From NCBI RefSeq assembly GCF_002455975.1, contig NZ_DKLM01000001.1:65443-76582 (forward strand): DNA of 11,140 bases, in the 5' to 3' direction. A model generated the notes under the pieces. It ran no database searches. It was not told the DNA's origin and worked only from the letters and a program-made list of their open reading frames with translations. The position numbers and the translations under genes are program-made. This DNA is from Clostridium sp. UBA6640 (GTDB taxonomy: Bacteria > Bacillota > Clostridia > Clostridiales > Clostridiaceae). Shown piece by piece: positions 1-6,624 of the stretch (position 1 is the stretch's first letter; the number at the start of each line of letters is the position of its first letter).

Positions 1-6
1 AGGAAA

Positions 7-27
7 AAATTCACTAAAGGTGAATTT
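7..27. other. Short perfect inverted repeat (8-bp stem)
   Basis: AAATTCAC at 7-14 is repeated inverted as GTGAATTT at 20-27 around a 5-nt loop. No run of T follows, so it is not a convincing terminator. It could be an operator or an RNA hairpin at the end of an unseen upstream gene. No gene is visible between 1 and 216. Confidence 0.35.
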
Positions 28-46
28 CTTAAAATAAAATTTATTT

Positions 47-80
47 AAAAAAACTCCAAAGGCTTTAGCCGTGGAGTTTT
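47..80. terminator. Intrinsic terminator, probably bidirectional
   Basis: AAAACTCCA (50-58) pairs with TGGAGTTTT (72-80), and an inner GGC/GCC pairing (61-63 with 68-70) closes a small apical loop. On the + strand only four T follow the stem. On the - strand the stem is followed by seven T, so the hairpin terminates better in that direction. It probably isolates the downstream operon from the unseen gene to the left. Confidence 0.65.
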
Positions 81-82
81 AA

Positions 83-118
83 CCATAATTCTTCATTTTT
101 CATCCATAATTCTTCATT
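83..118. repeat. Two 15-bp direct repeats, 21 bp apart
   Basis: CCATAATTCTTCATT occurs at 83-97 and exactly again at 104-118, a spacing of two helical turns. It lies between the terminator and the start of the ccdA operon, so it could be a binding site for a regulator of that operon. It could equally be simple low-complexity sequence. A TATAAA at 155-160 might be a -10 box, but no good -35 box accompanies it. Confidence 0.4.
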
Positions 119-216
119 CAAGAAAATATTTTTATTATGGGAATTAAAATCATGTATAAATTAAATTTCCATTGAGGAACCCTATATTTTATTTCAGATG
201 CCTTAGGAGGGAAATT

Positions 217-900
217 ATGAATTATATATTACTATTTTTAGAAGGAATAATAACCTTTATATCTCCTTGTATATTGCCTATGATTCCAATATACGTTTCA
301 TATTTTGCTGGAGGAGATATAGATAATAAAAATCATAAAAACAGAGCATTAATAAATTCAATAGCATTTGTTGCAGGATTTACCTTTGTGTTTACCTTAT
401 TAGGTGTAGCAGCTGGAACAGTAGGGGTCATTTTCAATAAACATATGAGAGAAATAAATATAGTATCAGGGACTATTATGGTAATATTTGGACTGAATTA
501 TTTAGGGATAATAAATATAGGATTATTGAATAAAAGCTTTAAAATGGATAACCAAGCAGGATATAAAAAATCCTCTATTATGTCTGCAATATTATTTGGA
601 ATGATATTTGGAATTGGATGGACACCATGTGTAGGACCATTTCTAGGATCAGCGCTTATGATAGCATCAAATTCCACTAATGTATTTATGGGAGCATCAA
701 TGCTACTGACTTATAGTTTAGGCCTTGGAATACCATTTGTACTATCAGCACTTTTAATAGATTCTCTGAAAACTACTTTTGATTTCATAAAGAGAAACTA
801 TAAGACGATAAATAGAATATCAGGAGTTTTCCTAATTATTATAGGGATAATGATGATGACTGGCTATCTAAACCTATTACTATCAATATTGACATTTTAA
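217..900 (+). CDS. ccdA: CcdA/DsbD-family thiol-disulfide interchange membrane protein
   Basis: This 227-residue integral membrane protein has about six hydrophobic segments (roughly residues 5-27, 46-68, 82-102, 122-146, 155-180, 200-220). Both signature cysteines of the CcdA/DsbD transmembrane domain are present: C18 in SPCILP and C138 in TPCVGP. The family carries electrons from cytoplasmic thioredoxin across the membrane to thioredoxin-like proteins outside. The ATG at 217 is chosen because AGGAGG lies at 205-210 with a 6-nt gap. An upstream in-frame TTG at 172 has no such site and adds a non-membrane tail. The next gene, a membrane-tethered thioredoxin, is the natural electron acceptor. 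Clostridia usually lack c-type cytochromes, so a role in general thiol reduction is more likely than cytochrome c maturation; that role is inferred. Confidence 0.93.
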   Translation: MNYILLFLEGIITFISPCILPMIPIYVSYFAGGDIDNKNHKNRALINSIAFVAGFTFVFTLLGVAAGTVGVIFNKHMREINIVSGTIMVIFGLNYLGIINIGLLNKSFKMDNQAGYKKSSIMSAILFGMIFGIGWTPCVGPFLGSALMIASNSTNVFMGASMLLTYSLGLGIPFVLSALLIDSLKTTFDFIKRNYKTINRISGVFLIIIGIMMMTGYLNLLLSILTF

Positions 901-921
901 AATATAAAGGAAGTGATAAAT

Positions 922-1512
922 TTGAAAAATAATAAAAGATATATATATATAAGTATTATAATGTTAGTTTTACTTGTAGGGGTTAAATTTGGATATGATT
1001 ATTTATCAAGTAATTACAAAAGTAATGGAGCTGGTAATGAAGCTAGTAATGAAGCTAGTAATAATGTATCAGATGAAAAATCTAGTTTTCAGCCAGCAGT
1101 AGATTTTATAGTTTATGATAAAGATAATAATGAAGTAAAGTTATCAGAGTATAAAGGGAAAAAGGCTGTAGTAGTAAATTTTTGGGCAAGTTGGTGTTCT
1201 CCATGTAAGTATGAGATGCCGTATTTTCAAGAAGCAACAAATAAATATAATAATGGGGATTTAGAAATACTAATGATAAATGTTACTGACGGAATGAGAG
1301 AAACTAAAGAATCTGCAGAGGGATTTATGGAAAGAGAAGGATATAATATGAACGTTATGTTTGATATAGATCTTGATGCAGCTAACAAATATCAACTAAA
1401 TGGTATTCCAAGAACAATATTTATAGATAAAGAAGGAAATATAGTGTATGATCATGTAGGAATCATGGATGAAGAAATGCTTAATGAAAATATAAATAAG
1501 ATAATTAAGTAA
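922..1512 (+). CDS. Membrane-anchored TlpA/ResA-like thiol-disulfide oxidoreductase
   Basis: The product has 196 residues. An uncleaved-looking membrane anchor (about 7-24) is followed by a low-complexity linker (about 35-50, GNEASNEASNN, encoded by a short tandem DNA repeat) and a thioredoxin fold. The active site is WCSPC at 91-95, and the cis-proline segment GIPRTIFID places proline at 163. These are AhpC/TSA-Redoxin family features of TlpA/ResA proteins, which reduce disulfides outside the membrane. The TTG at 922 is preferred because AGGAAGTGAT, nearly the full anti-Shine-Dalgarno complement, ends just upstream. A GTG at 913 lies inside that site and would add three residues. It follows ccdA by 21 nt and very probably receives electrons from it. 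The extracytoplasmic substrate is unknown. Confidence 0.9.
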   Translation: MKNNKRYIYISIIMLVLLVGVKFGYDYLSSNYKSNGAGNEASNEASNNVSDEKSSFQPAVDFIVYDKDNNEVKLSEYKGKKAVVVNFWASWCSPCKYEMPYFQEATNKYNNGDLEILMINVTDGMRETKESAEGFMEREGYNMNVMFDIDLDAANKYQLNGIPRTIFIDKEGNIVYDHVGIMDEEMLNENINKIIK

Positions 1513-1533
1513 GTACCCATGGAGGTATAATTT

Positions 1534-2211
1534 ATGAAAGAAACTATACTTGTTATAGATGATGAAGTTAAGATAATAGAAGTAATAAAATTGTACTTAG
1601 AAAATCAGGGATATACTGTAATACAGGCTACAAGTGGGATTGAGGCATTAAAAAAGCAAAGTGAGTTTAATCCTGATTTATTAATATTAGATTTAATGCT
1701 GCCTGATATATCAGGTGAAAAGGTGTGTGAGCGCATAAGGGAAGAATCTGATGTACCAATAATTATGTTAACTGCTAAATCAAGTGAAGAAAGTATACTA
1801 AATGGATATTCAATTGGAAGTGATGACTATGTAACAAAACCATTTAGTCCAAAGCAATTAGTAGCGAAGGTTAATGCAGTTTTGAAAAGAGTTAAGGGAA
1901 ATCAAGGTGAAAATTTAATTTTTAATAATGAATTAATCATAGATATTGTTAATAAGAAAGTAGAATACAATAACAACGAGATTGCATTAACTGCTTCAGA
2001 ATATAAAATATTATCTATATTAGCTAGAAATCCTAATAGAATATTTTCAAGGGAAGAGTTAATGGATTATATAAGTAGAGATAATATTTGTGTTTATGAT
2101 AGAATAATTGATACTCATATAAAAAATATAAGAGCTAAACTAGATCAAGATAGTAAAAATCCAACCTATATAAAAACTATTCGTGGTATGGGGTATAGAT
2201 TTAATGTTTAA
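1534..2211 (+). CDS. OmpR/PhoB-family response regulator
   Basis: This 225-residue protein has an N-terminal receiver domain (about 3-117) and a C-terminal winged-helix DNA-binding domain (about 128-224). Receiver residues are all present: acidic D9/D10, phospho-acceptor D53 in LILDLMLPD, switch T79 in IIMLTAK, and K101 in DYVTKPF. The winged helix shows ALTASEYKIL, the recognition-helix region DTHIKNIRAKL, and the closing TIRGMGYRF. GGAGGT at 1521-1526 supports the ATG. The gene starts 21 nt after the thioredoxin gene and overlaps the kinase gene, so all four are likely one transcript. It probably activates or represses its own operon and envelope genes; the targets cannot be read from the sequence. 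Confidence 0.96.
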   Translation: MKETILVIDDEVKIIEVIKLYLENQGYTVIQATSGIEALKKQSEFNPDLLILDLMLPDISGEKVCERIREESDVPIIMLTAKSSEESILNGYSIGSDDYVTKPFSPKQLVAKVNAVLKRVKGNQGENLIFNNELIIDIVNKKVEYNNNEIALTASEYKILSILARNPNRIFSREELMDYISRDNICVYDRIIDTHIKNIRAKLDQDSKNPTYIKTIRGMGYRFNV

Positions 2212-3601
2212 TAAATTGAGATATAGAGTAAGTCTTATTTTTATATTATTTTCACTGAGTATCATATTTTTAGTAAACATAGTAAATCATTATTACATCG
2301 AAAAGAAGTTTAATGTATATACTAGCGAAAAAATACAGCAGTCAAAAATGGAGATCAAAAATAAAATATTAAATGCATACAGTAATAATTCATGGGATAA
2401 GAAAACTATTGAGAACATAGGATCAGATGCAATAACCGCAGGATTGGTTATAACAGTTAGGGATAAAAATGATAATATTATATGGAATGCAAGAGAATAT
2501 AATAATATTGTATGTGATAAGATTTTAAATAAAATTATAGAAAATACTAATAAAGTAAGTCCAGATATAGATATTAAAAATGCATTTGATAAATTTGACA
2601 TAAAGCAAGGTGAAGCTTCAATAGGAAAATTAGAAATTGAGTATATAGGTCCAATTTATTATGAAGATTCAGATGTTATATTTTTGAAAATGCTAGATAA
2701 AATATTATTTATCCTAGGACTATTATTTTTTATTATATCTATTATAGTAGGATGGTTATTGTCTTATGCTATTAGTAACCCTATCTTAAAAGTAATAGAT
2801 GCAACAAATCTTATATCTGAAGGTAGTTATTCTAGGAGTATAAAAGAAGATTATAGTATATATGAAATCAATAAACTTGTAAAATCAATAAATATGATGG
2901 CAAAAGATTTAGATAAGCAAGAAAAAATAAGACAAGAGCTAACGAAAGATATATCACATGAGCTTAGGACTCCTATAACCACTATGCAAGCACAGCTCGA
3001 GGCAATAATGGATGGTCTATGGGAGCCATCAGAGGAAAGATTAAAGAGTATATATGATGAACTTCAAAGATTGAATAGATTAACTGTATCCATAGAGGAT
3101 TTATCAAGATGTGAAGGAAGTAAAATAAGACTAAATAAATCAGAAGTAGATTTAGAAAATATAATAACTACAATTTTAACAAATTTTGAAAAACAGTTAT
3201 TAGATAATGATATAAATCTACAAGCAAATCTTAAGCCTATTGATATCATGGTAGATAAGGATAAAATAAGCCAGGTAATAATTAATATTATCTCAAACGC
3301 TATTAAGTATACTCCAAATAAAGGAGAGATATTTGTTAGTTGCTTTACTAAATCTGATGATGTATATATATCTATAAAAGATAGTGGAATAGGTATAAGC
3401 GATGAAGATAAAGAATACATATTTGAAAGATTTTATAGAACAGATAAGTCAAGGGCCAGAGAAACCGGAGGAGTTGGAATAGGGCTTACAATATCAAGAG
3501 AAATAGTCAAGGCTCATGGTGGCAGTATAAATGTATATAGTAAATTAGATGAAGGTAGCAACTTTATAATAAAACTGCCAATAAAGTTTTGTGATATATA
3601 A
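2204..3601 (+). CDS. Sensor histidine kinase with HAMP domain
   Basis: This 465-residue kinase has a first membrane segment (about 8-28), an extracytoplasmic sensor (about 31-165), a second membrane segment (about 167-190) and HAMP (about 190-242). A HisKA dimerisation domain follows with H252 in DISHELRTP. The ATP-binding domain has an N box (NIISNAIKYTP, N361/N365), a G1 box (DSGIGI, D393), an F box (FERFYR) and a G2 box (GGVGIGL). The architecture is BaeS/VanS-like and complete. The ATG at 2204 overlaps the end of the regulator gene by 8 nt, which suggests translational coupling. A GTG at 2183 would extend it by seven residues that do not fit the membrane start. The sensor domain has one cysteine (C104). 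The link to the neighbouring thiol-reduction genes is inferred from position only. Confidence 0.95.
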   Translation: MFNKLRYRVSLIFILFSLSIIFLVNIVNHYYIEKKFNVYTSEKIQQSKMEIKNKILNAYSNNSWDKKTIENIGSDAITAGLVITVRDKNDNIIWNAREYNNIVCDKILNKIIENTNKVSPDIDIKNAFDKFDIKQGEASIGKLEIEYIGPIYYEDSDVIFLKMLDKILFILGLLFFIISIIVGWLLSYAISNPILKVIDATNLISEGSYSRSIKEDYSIYEINKLVKSINMMAKDLDKQEKIRQELTKDISHELRTPITTMQAQLEAIMDGLWEPSEERLKSIYDELQRLNRLTVSIEDLSRCEGSKIRLNKSEVDLENIITTILTNFEKQLLDNDINLQANLKPIDIMVDKDKISQVIINIISNAIKYTPNKGEIFVSCFTKSDDVYISIKDSGIGISDEDKEYIFERFYRTDKSRARETGGVGIGLTISREIVKAHGGSINVYSKLDEGSNFIIKLPIKFCDI

Positions 3602-3636
3602 TATTTGAATTTAATTTTTCAAGTATATAATCCTTG

Positions 3637-3665
3637 TTGACAATAAAAATGTTTTATTATACAAT
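3637..3665 (+). promoter_or_regulatory. Strong SigA-type promoter
   Basis: A perfect TTGACA at 3637-3642 is followed, after exactly 17 nt, by TACAAT at 3660-3665 (five of six consensus bases). Transcription should start near 3672. It sits 35 nt after the kinase gene and drives the long leader of the hydrolase gene, separating it from the two-component operon. Confidence 0.85.
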
Positions 3666-3705
3666 CAAGTTAAAATTTGGTTATGTGAAAAGGAGATTTA
3701 AAGAG

Positions 3706-3729
3706 ATGATTTTAGTTGTTCTTAACTAA
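3706..3729 (+). CDS. Candidate leader peptide MILVVLN (7 aa)
   Basis: ATG at 3706 is preceded by AAAAGGAG ending at 3695, a good ribosome binding site with a 10-nt gap. The frame encodes MILVVLN and stops at TAA. It begins about 35 nt after the predicted transcription start, and five of its seven residues are I, L or V. The codons for V-V-L-N form one arm of a long-range RNA helix, and the stop codon abuts a hairpin at 3728-3750. These are usual features of regulatory leader peptides upstream of inducible resistance or amino-acid genes. The peptide itself probably has no function. A frame this short could occur by chance; the ribosome binding site and RNA pairing are the main support. Confidence 0.5.
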   Translation: MILVVLN

Positions 3730-3953
3730 ACTATTAAAATTAAATAGTTTGCAATGGTTGATAGGTTCTATATAGAGACCTTATTTAATCATGCATTTTT
3801 AAGAACAATATCGTCTTATAGACTCTTTTATATAAACGGAATAAATGCAAGAGGAAATGTACTATAATTGTATGTTTATTTATGGTGAATACAGGATAAC
3901 TATATTCTGTATTAGGTTTAATCTGAATATAATAAGAGACCTTTATATAAATG

Positions 3954-3994
3954 AAATCCCCATAGATGATATTGTTCATCTGTGGGGATTTTTT
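3954..3994 (+). terminator. Very strong intrinsic terminator in front of the hydrolase gene
   Basis: AAATCCCCA (3954-3962) pairs with TGGGGATTT (3983-3991), continues through a T-G wobble, then AGATG (3964-3968) pairs with CATCT (3977-3981). The stem is 15 bp with an 8-nt loop, and TTTTTT follows at 3989-3994. It lies 30 nt before the start of the downstream gene and after a strong promoter. It would therefore block most transcription into the cluster unless regulated. It may also end read-through from the two-component operon. Confidence 0.9.
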
Positions 3995-4024
3995 AGCTTT
4001 ATATTAAAAAAGGTGGGATGTTTT

Positions 4025-4759
4025 ATGGCATTAACAAAAGTTACAGAGAGGATTTATTTCCTTGAAAATAACAAAGAAGCTGATAGGCCGTTAATTGGAT
4101 ACATTAAAGGAGATAAGTATTCTTTAATGGTGGATGCGGGAAACTCGAGAAATCATGTTGAAAAGTTTAATAACTCTATAGAAGAATCAAACTTAAGATT
4201 ACCAGATTATGTGGCTATTACTCATTGGCATTGGGACCATACTTATGGGATGAATGCAGTTACAGGAAAAACAATAGCATGCGAGATAACCAATGAAAGA
4301 TTAAAGGTTATGTCTAAATGGCAATGGACAGAGGGAGCAATGAATCAACGTCTTTTAACTGGAGAAGATATTGAATTTGCGGATACAAATATTCGTAAAG
4401 AGTATAAAACTCTTCAAGATATAAAAGTTATACCTGCTGATATAGTTTTTAAAAATGATTTAGAAATAAATTTAGGAGGAGTAGTGGTTATTTTAAAAAA
4501 TGTTATTGCACCTCACTCAGAAGATTCTGTTATAGCATATGTACCTGAAGAAAAAGTAGTATTTATAGGAGATGCATACAGTATAGATTTTTATAATAAC
4601 TACAAGTATGATTCAGTTAAATTACAAAGTTTTATAAATATGTTAGAGAGTTTAGAGTTTGATATCTGTTTCTTAGGGCACTCATCACCTCTAAAAAAGA
4701 CAGAGATTATTGAATATTTGAAATTACAATATAAGAAAATCTCCACAAGTAATGATTAA
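4025..4759 (+). CDS. Metallo-beta-lactamase-fold hydrolase
   Basis: This 244-residue protein has a full set of metal ligands: H67-W-H69-W-D71-H72, then H164, D183 and H219. That is a complete two-zinc site, so the enzyme is probably active. It has no signal peptide and should be cytosolic. The superfamily includes beta-lactamases, lactonases, glyoxalase II and nucleases; the substrate cannot be told from the motifs. The ATG at 4025 follows AAGGTGGG. The reading frame stays open upstream to 3845, but that part reads through the terminator hairpin and has no good ribosome binding site, so it is excluded. Control is probably by the leader and terminator directly upstream. It heads a cluster with acetyltransferases and a deaminase, which suggests a detoxification role, but this is inference. 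Confidence 0.9.
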   Translation: MALTKVTERIYFLENNKEADRPLIGYIKGDKYSLMVDAGNSRNHVEKFNNSIEESNLRLPDYVAITHWHWDHTYGMNAVTGKTIACEITNERLKVMSKWQWTEGAMNQRLLTGEDIEFADTNIRKEYKTLQDIKVIPADIVFKNDLEINLGGVVVILKNVIAPHSEDSVIAYVPEEKVVFIGDAYSIDFYNNYKYDSVKLQSFINMLESLEFDICFLGHSSPLKKTEIIEYLKLQYKKISTSND

Positions 4760-4790
4760 ATAATGGAGAAGATGGAATTTATGTAAGCAG

Positions 4791-4841
4791 ATATATATAA
4801 CAAAGGAAAAATAATATAGTTTAATCATTTGTTATATATAT
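4791..4841. repeat. Perfect 14-bp inverted repeat between hydrolase and acetyltransferase genes
   Basis: ATATATATAACAAA at 4791-4804 is matched by TTTGTTATATATAT at 4828-4841 across a 23-nt loop. It has no GC core and no T run, so it is a poor terminator. It may be an RNA stem controlling expression of the following gene, a processing site or an operator. No clear promoter was seen between 4760 and 4911. Confidence 0.6.
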
Positions 4842-4911
4842 TTGTGATTGAAAAGAAATAAAAGTAAGTAAAAATAAAAAAATAGATTTAATTTTAAAGG
4901 AGGCAAGATAT

Positions 4912-5550
4912 ATGAATAAATTTGGCCCAAACCCAAACAGTATTTATCCTAATGAAAATATAAAGAGTATTTGCTATATAAAAAATGTTATAAAGAATCC
5001 TAATATTGAGGTTGGAGATTATACTTATTATCATGATATAAATGGAGCAGAAAAATTTGAAGAACATGTAACTCATCATTATGAATTTATAGGTGATAAA
5101 CTTATTATAGGTAAGTTTTGTGCAATAGCAAAAGGAATAGAATTTGTTATGAATGGTGCAAATCATAGAATGAAATCTATAACCACATATCCTTTTAATA
5201 TCATGGGGGGAGGCTGGGAAAAAGCAGCACCTACTCTTGAAGGACTACCTCTAAAAGGTGACACTGTGGTTGGCAATGACGTATGGATTGGACAGAATGT
5301 TACAGTAATGCCTGGCGTGCATATTGGAGATGGCTCAGTTATTGCTGCTAATTCTGTGGTAACAAAAGATGTTCCTCCATATCATATTGCTGGAGGTAAC
5401 CCATGCAAAATTATAAAAAAGAGATTTGATGATGAATTGATTGACTATTTATTGAAACTAAAATGGTGGGATTGGTCTGAAGAAAAGATTTTTGAAAATC
5501 TTGAAGTGCTTTGCAGCTCAGACTTAGATAAAATTAAGTCTATTAAATAA
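4912..5550 (+). CDS. Vat-family streptogramin A / xenobiotic O-acetyltransferase
   Basis: This 212-residue protein is of usual length for the Vat/CatB-type (xenobiotic) acetyltransferases of the left-handed beta-helix class. It keeps the Vat landmarks: GPNP near the start, VGDYTYY (about 34-40), KLIIGKFCAIA (about 63-73), MNGANHRM with catalytic H85, YPFN, the hexapeptide stretch GNDVWIGQNVTVMPGVHIGDGSVIAANSVVTKDV, AGGNP, and the C-terminal KWWDW. These enzymes transfer acetyl from acetyl-CoA to a hydroxyl of streptogramin A; some relatives act on chloramphenicol or unknown xenobiotics. From memory it resembles VatD closely through the centre, but percent identity was not computed. AAAGGAGG at 4896-4903 supports the ATG. 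Position within a possible detoxification cluster agrees with a resistance role. Actual drug resistance is not shown by sequence alone. Confidence 0.92.
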   Translation: MNKFGPNPNSIYPNENIKSICYIKNVIKNPNIEVGDYTYYHDINGAEKFEEHVTHHYEFIGDKLIIGKFCAIAKGIEFVMNGANHRMKSITTYPFNIMGGGWEKAAPTLEGLPLKGDTVVGNDVWIGQNVTVMPGVHIGDGSVIAANSVVTKDVPPYHIAGGNPCKIIKKRFDDELIDYLLKLKWWDWSEEKIFENLEVLCSSDLDKIKSIK

Positions 5551-5666
5551 CTTTTTAAGGTGAGGATAATTTTTAATAGTGGATATGGTTTTGTTACTTA
5601 CATTTACCATTGAAATAAAGGAAAATAATGTTTAGGAAATAATAAATATAGAAAGGAATAAATTTT

Positions 5667-6179
5667 ATGGATAAAATGGTAGAAATGAAAGAATATATTT
5701 TTCAGTTAGCTCAGTATGATGATATAAAAGATATTTTATCATTGATTGAATCTCGTATTAAATGGATGGATGAGAAGGGGATTGAACAATGGAATAAAAC
5801 TGACTATCTTCACTGCTATCCTAAGAAATACTTTGAGGAATGTATTTCAAGAAAAGAGTTATATGTTTTGAAGGTTCAAGAGGATAGATCCATAGTAGGT
5901 GCAGTTGCTTTGCATACCTATGATAGCCGTTGGGAAGATAAAGATTATTCTTATTATATCCACAATTTAGTTACTGCTGTAGATGCTCGCTTGGCAGGAA
6001 CAGTTTTAATTGATAATTGTGAAGTGATTGCAAAAAATAACAATAAAAAATATCTAAGGCTTGATTGCCAAGCTTCAAATATTAGTCTAAACAGATACTA
6101 TGAAAATTTAGGTTTTAGATATGTTGAGGTTATAAAAGATGGACTATATATTGGGAATAAGCGTGAAAAAATAATATAA
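5667..6179 (+). CDS. GNAT-family N-acetyltransferase
   Basis: This 170-residue protein has GNAT features. The beta-4/motif A region is HNLVTAVDARLAGTVLIDNCEVIAKNN (about 103-129), with the acetyl-CoA pyrophosphate loop represented by a loose ARLAGT rather than the standard Q/R-x-x-G-x-G/A. Motif B is LDCQASNISLNRYYENLGFRYV (about 133-154), where NxxLNRYYENLGF is typical. GAAAGGA at 5651-5657 supports the ATG at 5667, though methionines at 5676 and 5685 are also possible starts. It follows the Vat-like gene by 116 nt with no terminator and precedes the deaminase gene by 25 nt, so the three are probably co-transcribed. The substrate is unknown; a small molecule such as an antibiotic is suggested by context only. 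Confidence 0.87.
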   Translation: MDKMVEMKEYIFQLAQYDDIKDILSLIESRIKWMDEKGIEQWNKTDYLHCYPKKYFEECISRKELYVLKVQEDRSIVGAVALHTYDSRWEDKDYSYYIHNLVTAVDARLAGTVLIDNCEVIAKNNNKKYLRLDCQASNISLNRYYENLGFRYVEVIKDGLYIGNKREKII

Positions 6180-6204
6180 AAATTTATTTGAAAGGATTAT
6201 AACT

Positions 6205-6582
6205 ATGAACTTTAATGAATTATATGATATTGCAAAAAATACATTAAACCCTAGAGAACTTTCTAAAAATTCTTATGCTGGTTCTGTTGCAGCAGCTATT
6301 TTGAGTGAAAGTGGGAAAGTCTATACTGGAGTATGCATAGATACGCCTTGTTCTATGGGGTTTTGCGCAGAACATGCTGCTATTGCAGCTATGATTACTG
6401 CTGGAGAAAATAGAATAATAAAAGTAATTGCAGTATATGAAGATGGAACAATAATTCCGCCCTGTGGAAGGTGTAGAGAGTTTATCTGCCAAATCCATGA
6501 TGAAAATTATAAATGCGAAGCAATGATAAAGAAAGATGTGATACTTACTATTAATGATTTGTTACCATCTCGATGGGAATAG
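6205..6582 (+). CDS. Small cytidine/blasticidin-S-deaminase-like protein
   Basis: This 125-residue zinc deaminase has the catalytic core CAE (C54, E56) and PCGRC (C87, C90), the expected three zinc-binding cysteines and proton-shuttling glutamate. The C-terminal DLLPSRW resembles the ELLP motif of homotetrameric cytidine deaminases and blasticidin-S deaminases. It differs from housekeeping cytidine deaminases in two places. The F-x-V-G-A-A-L segment is reduced to AGSVAAAIL, and the ribose-binding N-x-E is replaced by C44-I-D46. Fungal BSD and bacterial Bsr also deviate there. The protein may therefore act on a nucleoside antibiotic or modified nucleoside rather than cytidine; this is inference. 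AAAGGAT at 6191-6197 supports the ATG. The gene is 25 nt after the GNAT gene. Confidence 0.85.
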   Translation: MNFNELYDIAKNTLNPRELSKNSYAGSVAAAILSESGKVYTGVCIDTPCSMGFCAEHAAIAAMITAGENRIIKVIAVYEDGTIIPPCGRCREFICQIHDENYKCEAMIKKDVILTINDLLPSRWE

Positions 6583-6590
6583 AATTAACC

Positions 6591-6596
6591 TATAAT
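6591..6596 (+). promoter_or_regulatory. Perfect -10 box, -35 not found
   Basis: TATAAT lies at 6591-6596, just after the deaminase stop codon and 29 nt before the next short reading frame. No acceptable -35 box sits 16-18 nt upstream (6567-6574 is unlike TTGACA) and there is no TG extension. It could start a transcript that begins with the leader peptide below, or the region may simply be read through from the deaminase gene. Confidence 0.3.
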
Positions 6597-6624
6597 TTAA
6601 AGGGAAAAAAGGAGAGAATTATTT

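Larger units (their letters stand above)
3672..3994 (+). promoter_or_regulatory. Long structured 5' leader RNA, candidate attenuator
   Basis: This fills most of the 423-nt gap before the hydrolase gene. It contains a short reading frame (3706-3729). A 10-bp perfect long-range pairing joins TTGTTCTTAA inside that frame (3716-3725) to TTAAGAACAA (3799-3808). That pairing encloses hairpins at 3728-3750 (8-bp stem) and 3761-3784. Further hairpins occur at 3888-3913 (11 bp, 4-nt loop) and 3914-3942. The last element is the terminator at 3954-3994. A translating ribosome would open the long-range helix, the expected logic of a translation-responsive attenuator. I could not identify an obvious antiterminator that competes with the terminator, so a stand-alone small RNA remains possible. 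No known riboswitch class or T-box signature was recognised. Confidence 0.55.

Noticed and set aside
2293..3420. Reverse-strand ORFs 2293-2601 and 3064-3420
   Set aside because: They lie antisense within the complete histidine kinase gene; their hydrophobic composition only mirrors its AT-rich codons.
3785..3979. Reverse-strand 64-codon ORF in the leader region
   Set aside because: It spans the leader hairpins and half the terminator, has no supporting start site and no recognisable domain.
3845..4024. 60-codon N-terminal extension of the hydrolase
   Set aside because: It encodes the terminator hairpin and lacks a ribosome binding site, and the metallo-hydrolase fold begins at the 4025 start.
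4763..4786. Seven-codon frame MEKMEFM after the hydrolase gene
   Set aside because: No ribosome binding site precedes it and no alternative RNA structure overlaps it, unlike the two leader peptides accepted.
4894..5166. Reverse-strand ORF opposite the Vat-like gene
   Set aside because: It is a shadow of the well-supported acetyltransferase, with low-complexity hydrophobic translation.
5585..5610. ATGGT/ACCAT pairing between the Vat-like and GNAT genes
   Set aside because: Only 5 bp with a long loop and no T run; likely chance.
6244..6498. Reverse-strand ORF opposite the deaminase gene
   Set aside because: It overlaps a gene with intact catalytic motifs and has no ribosome binding site.
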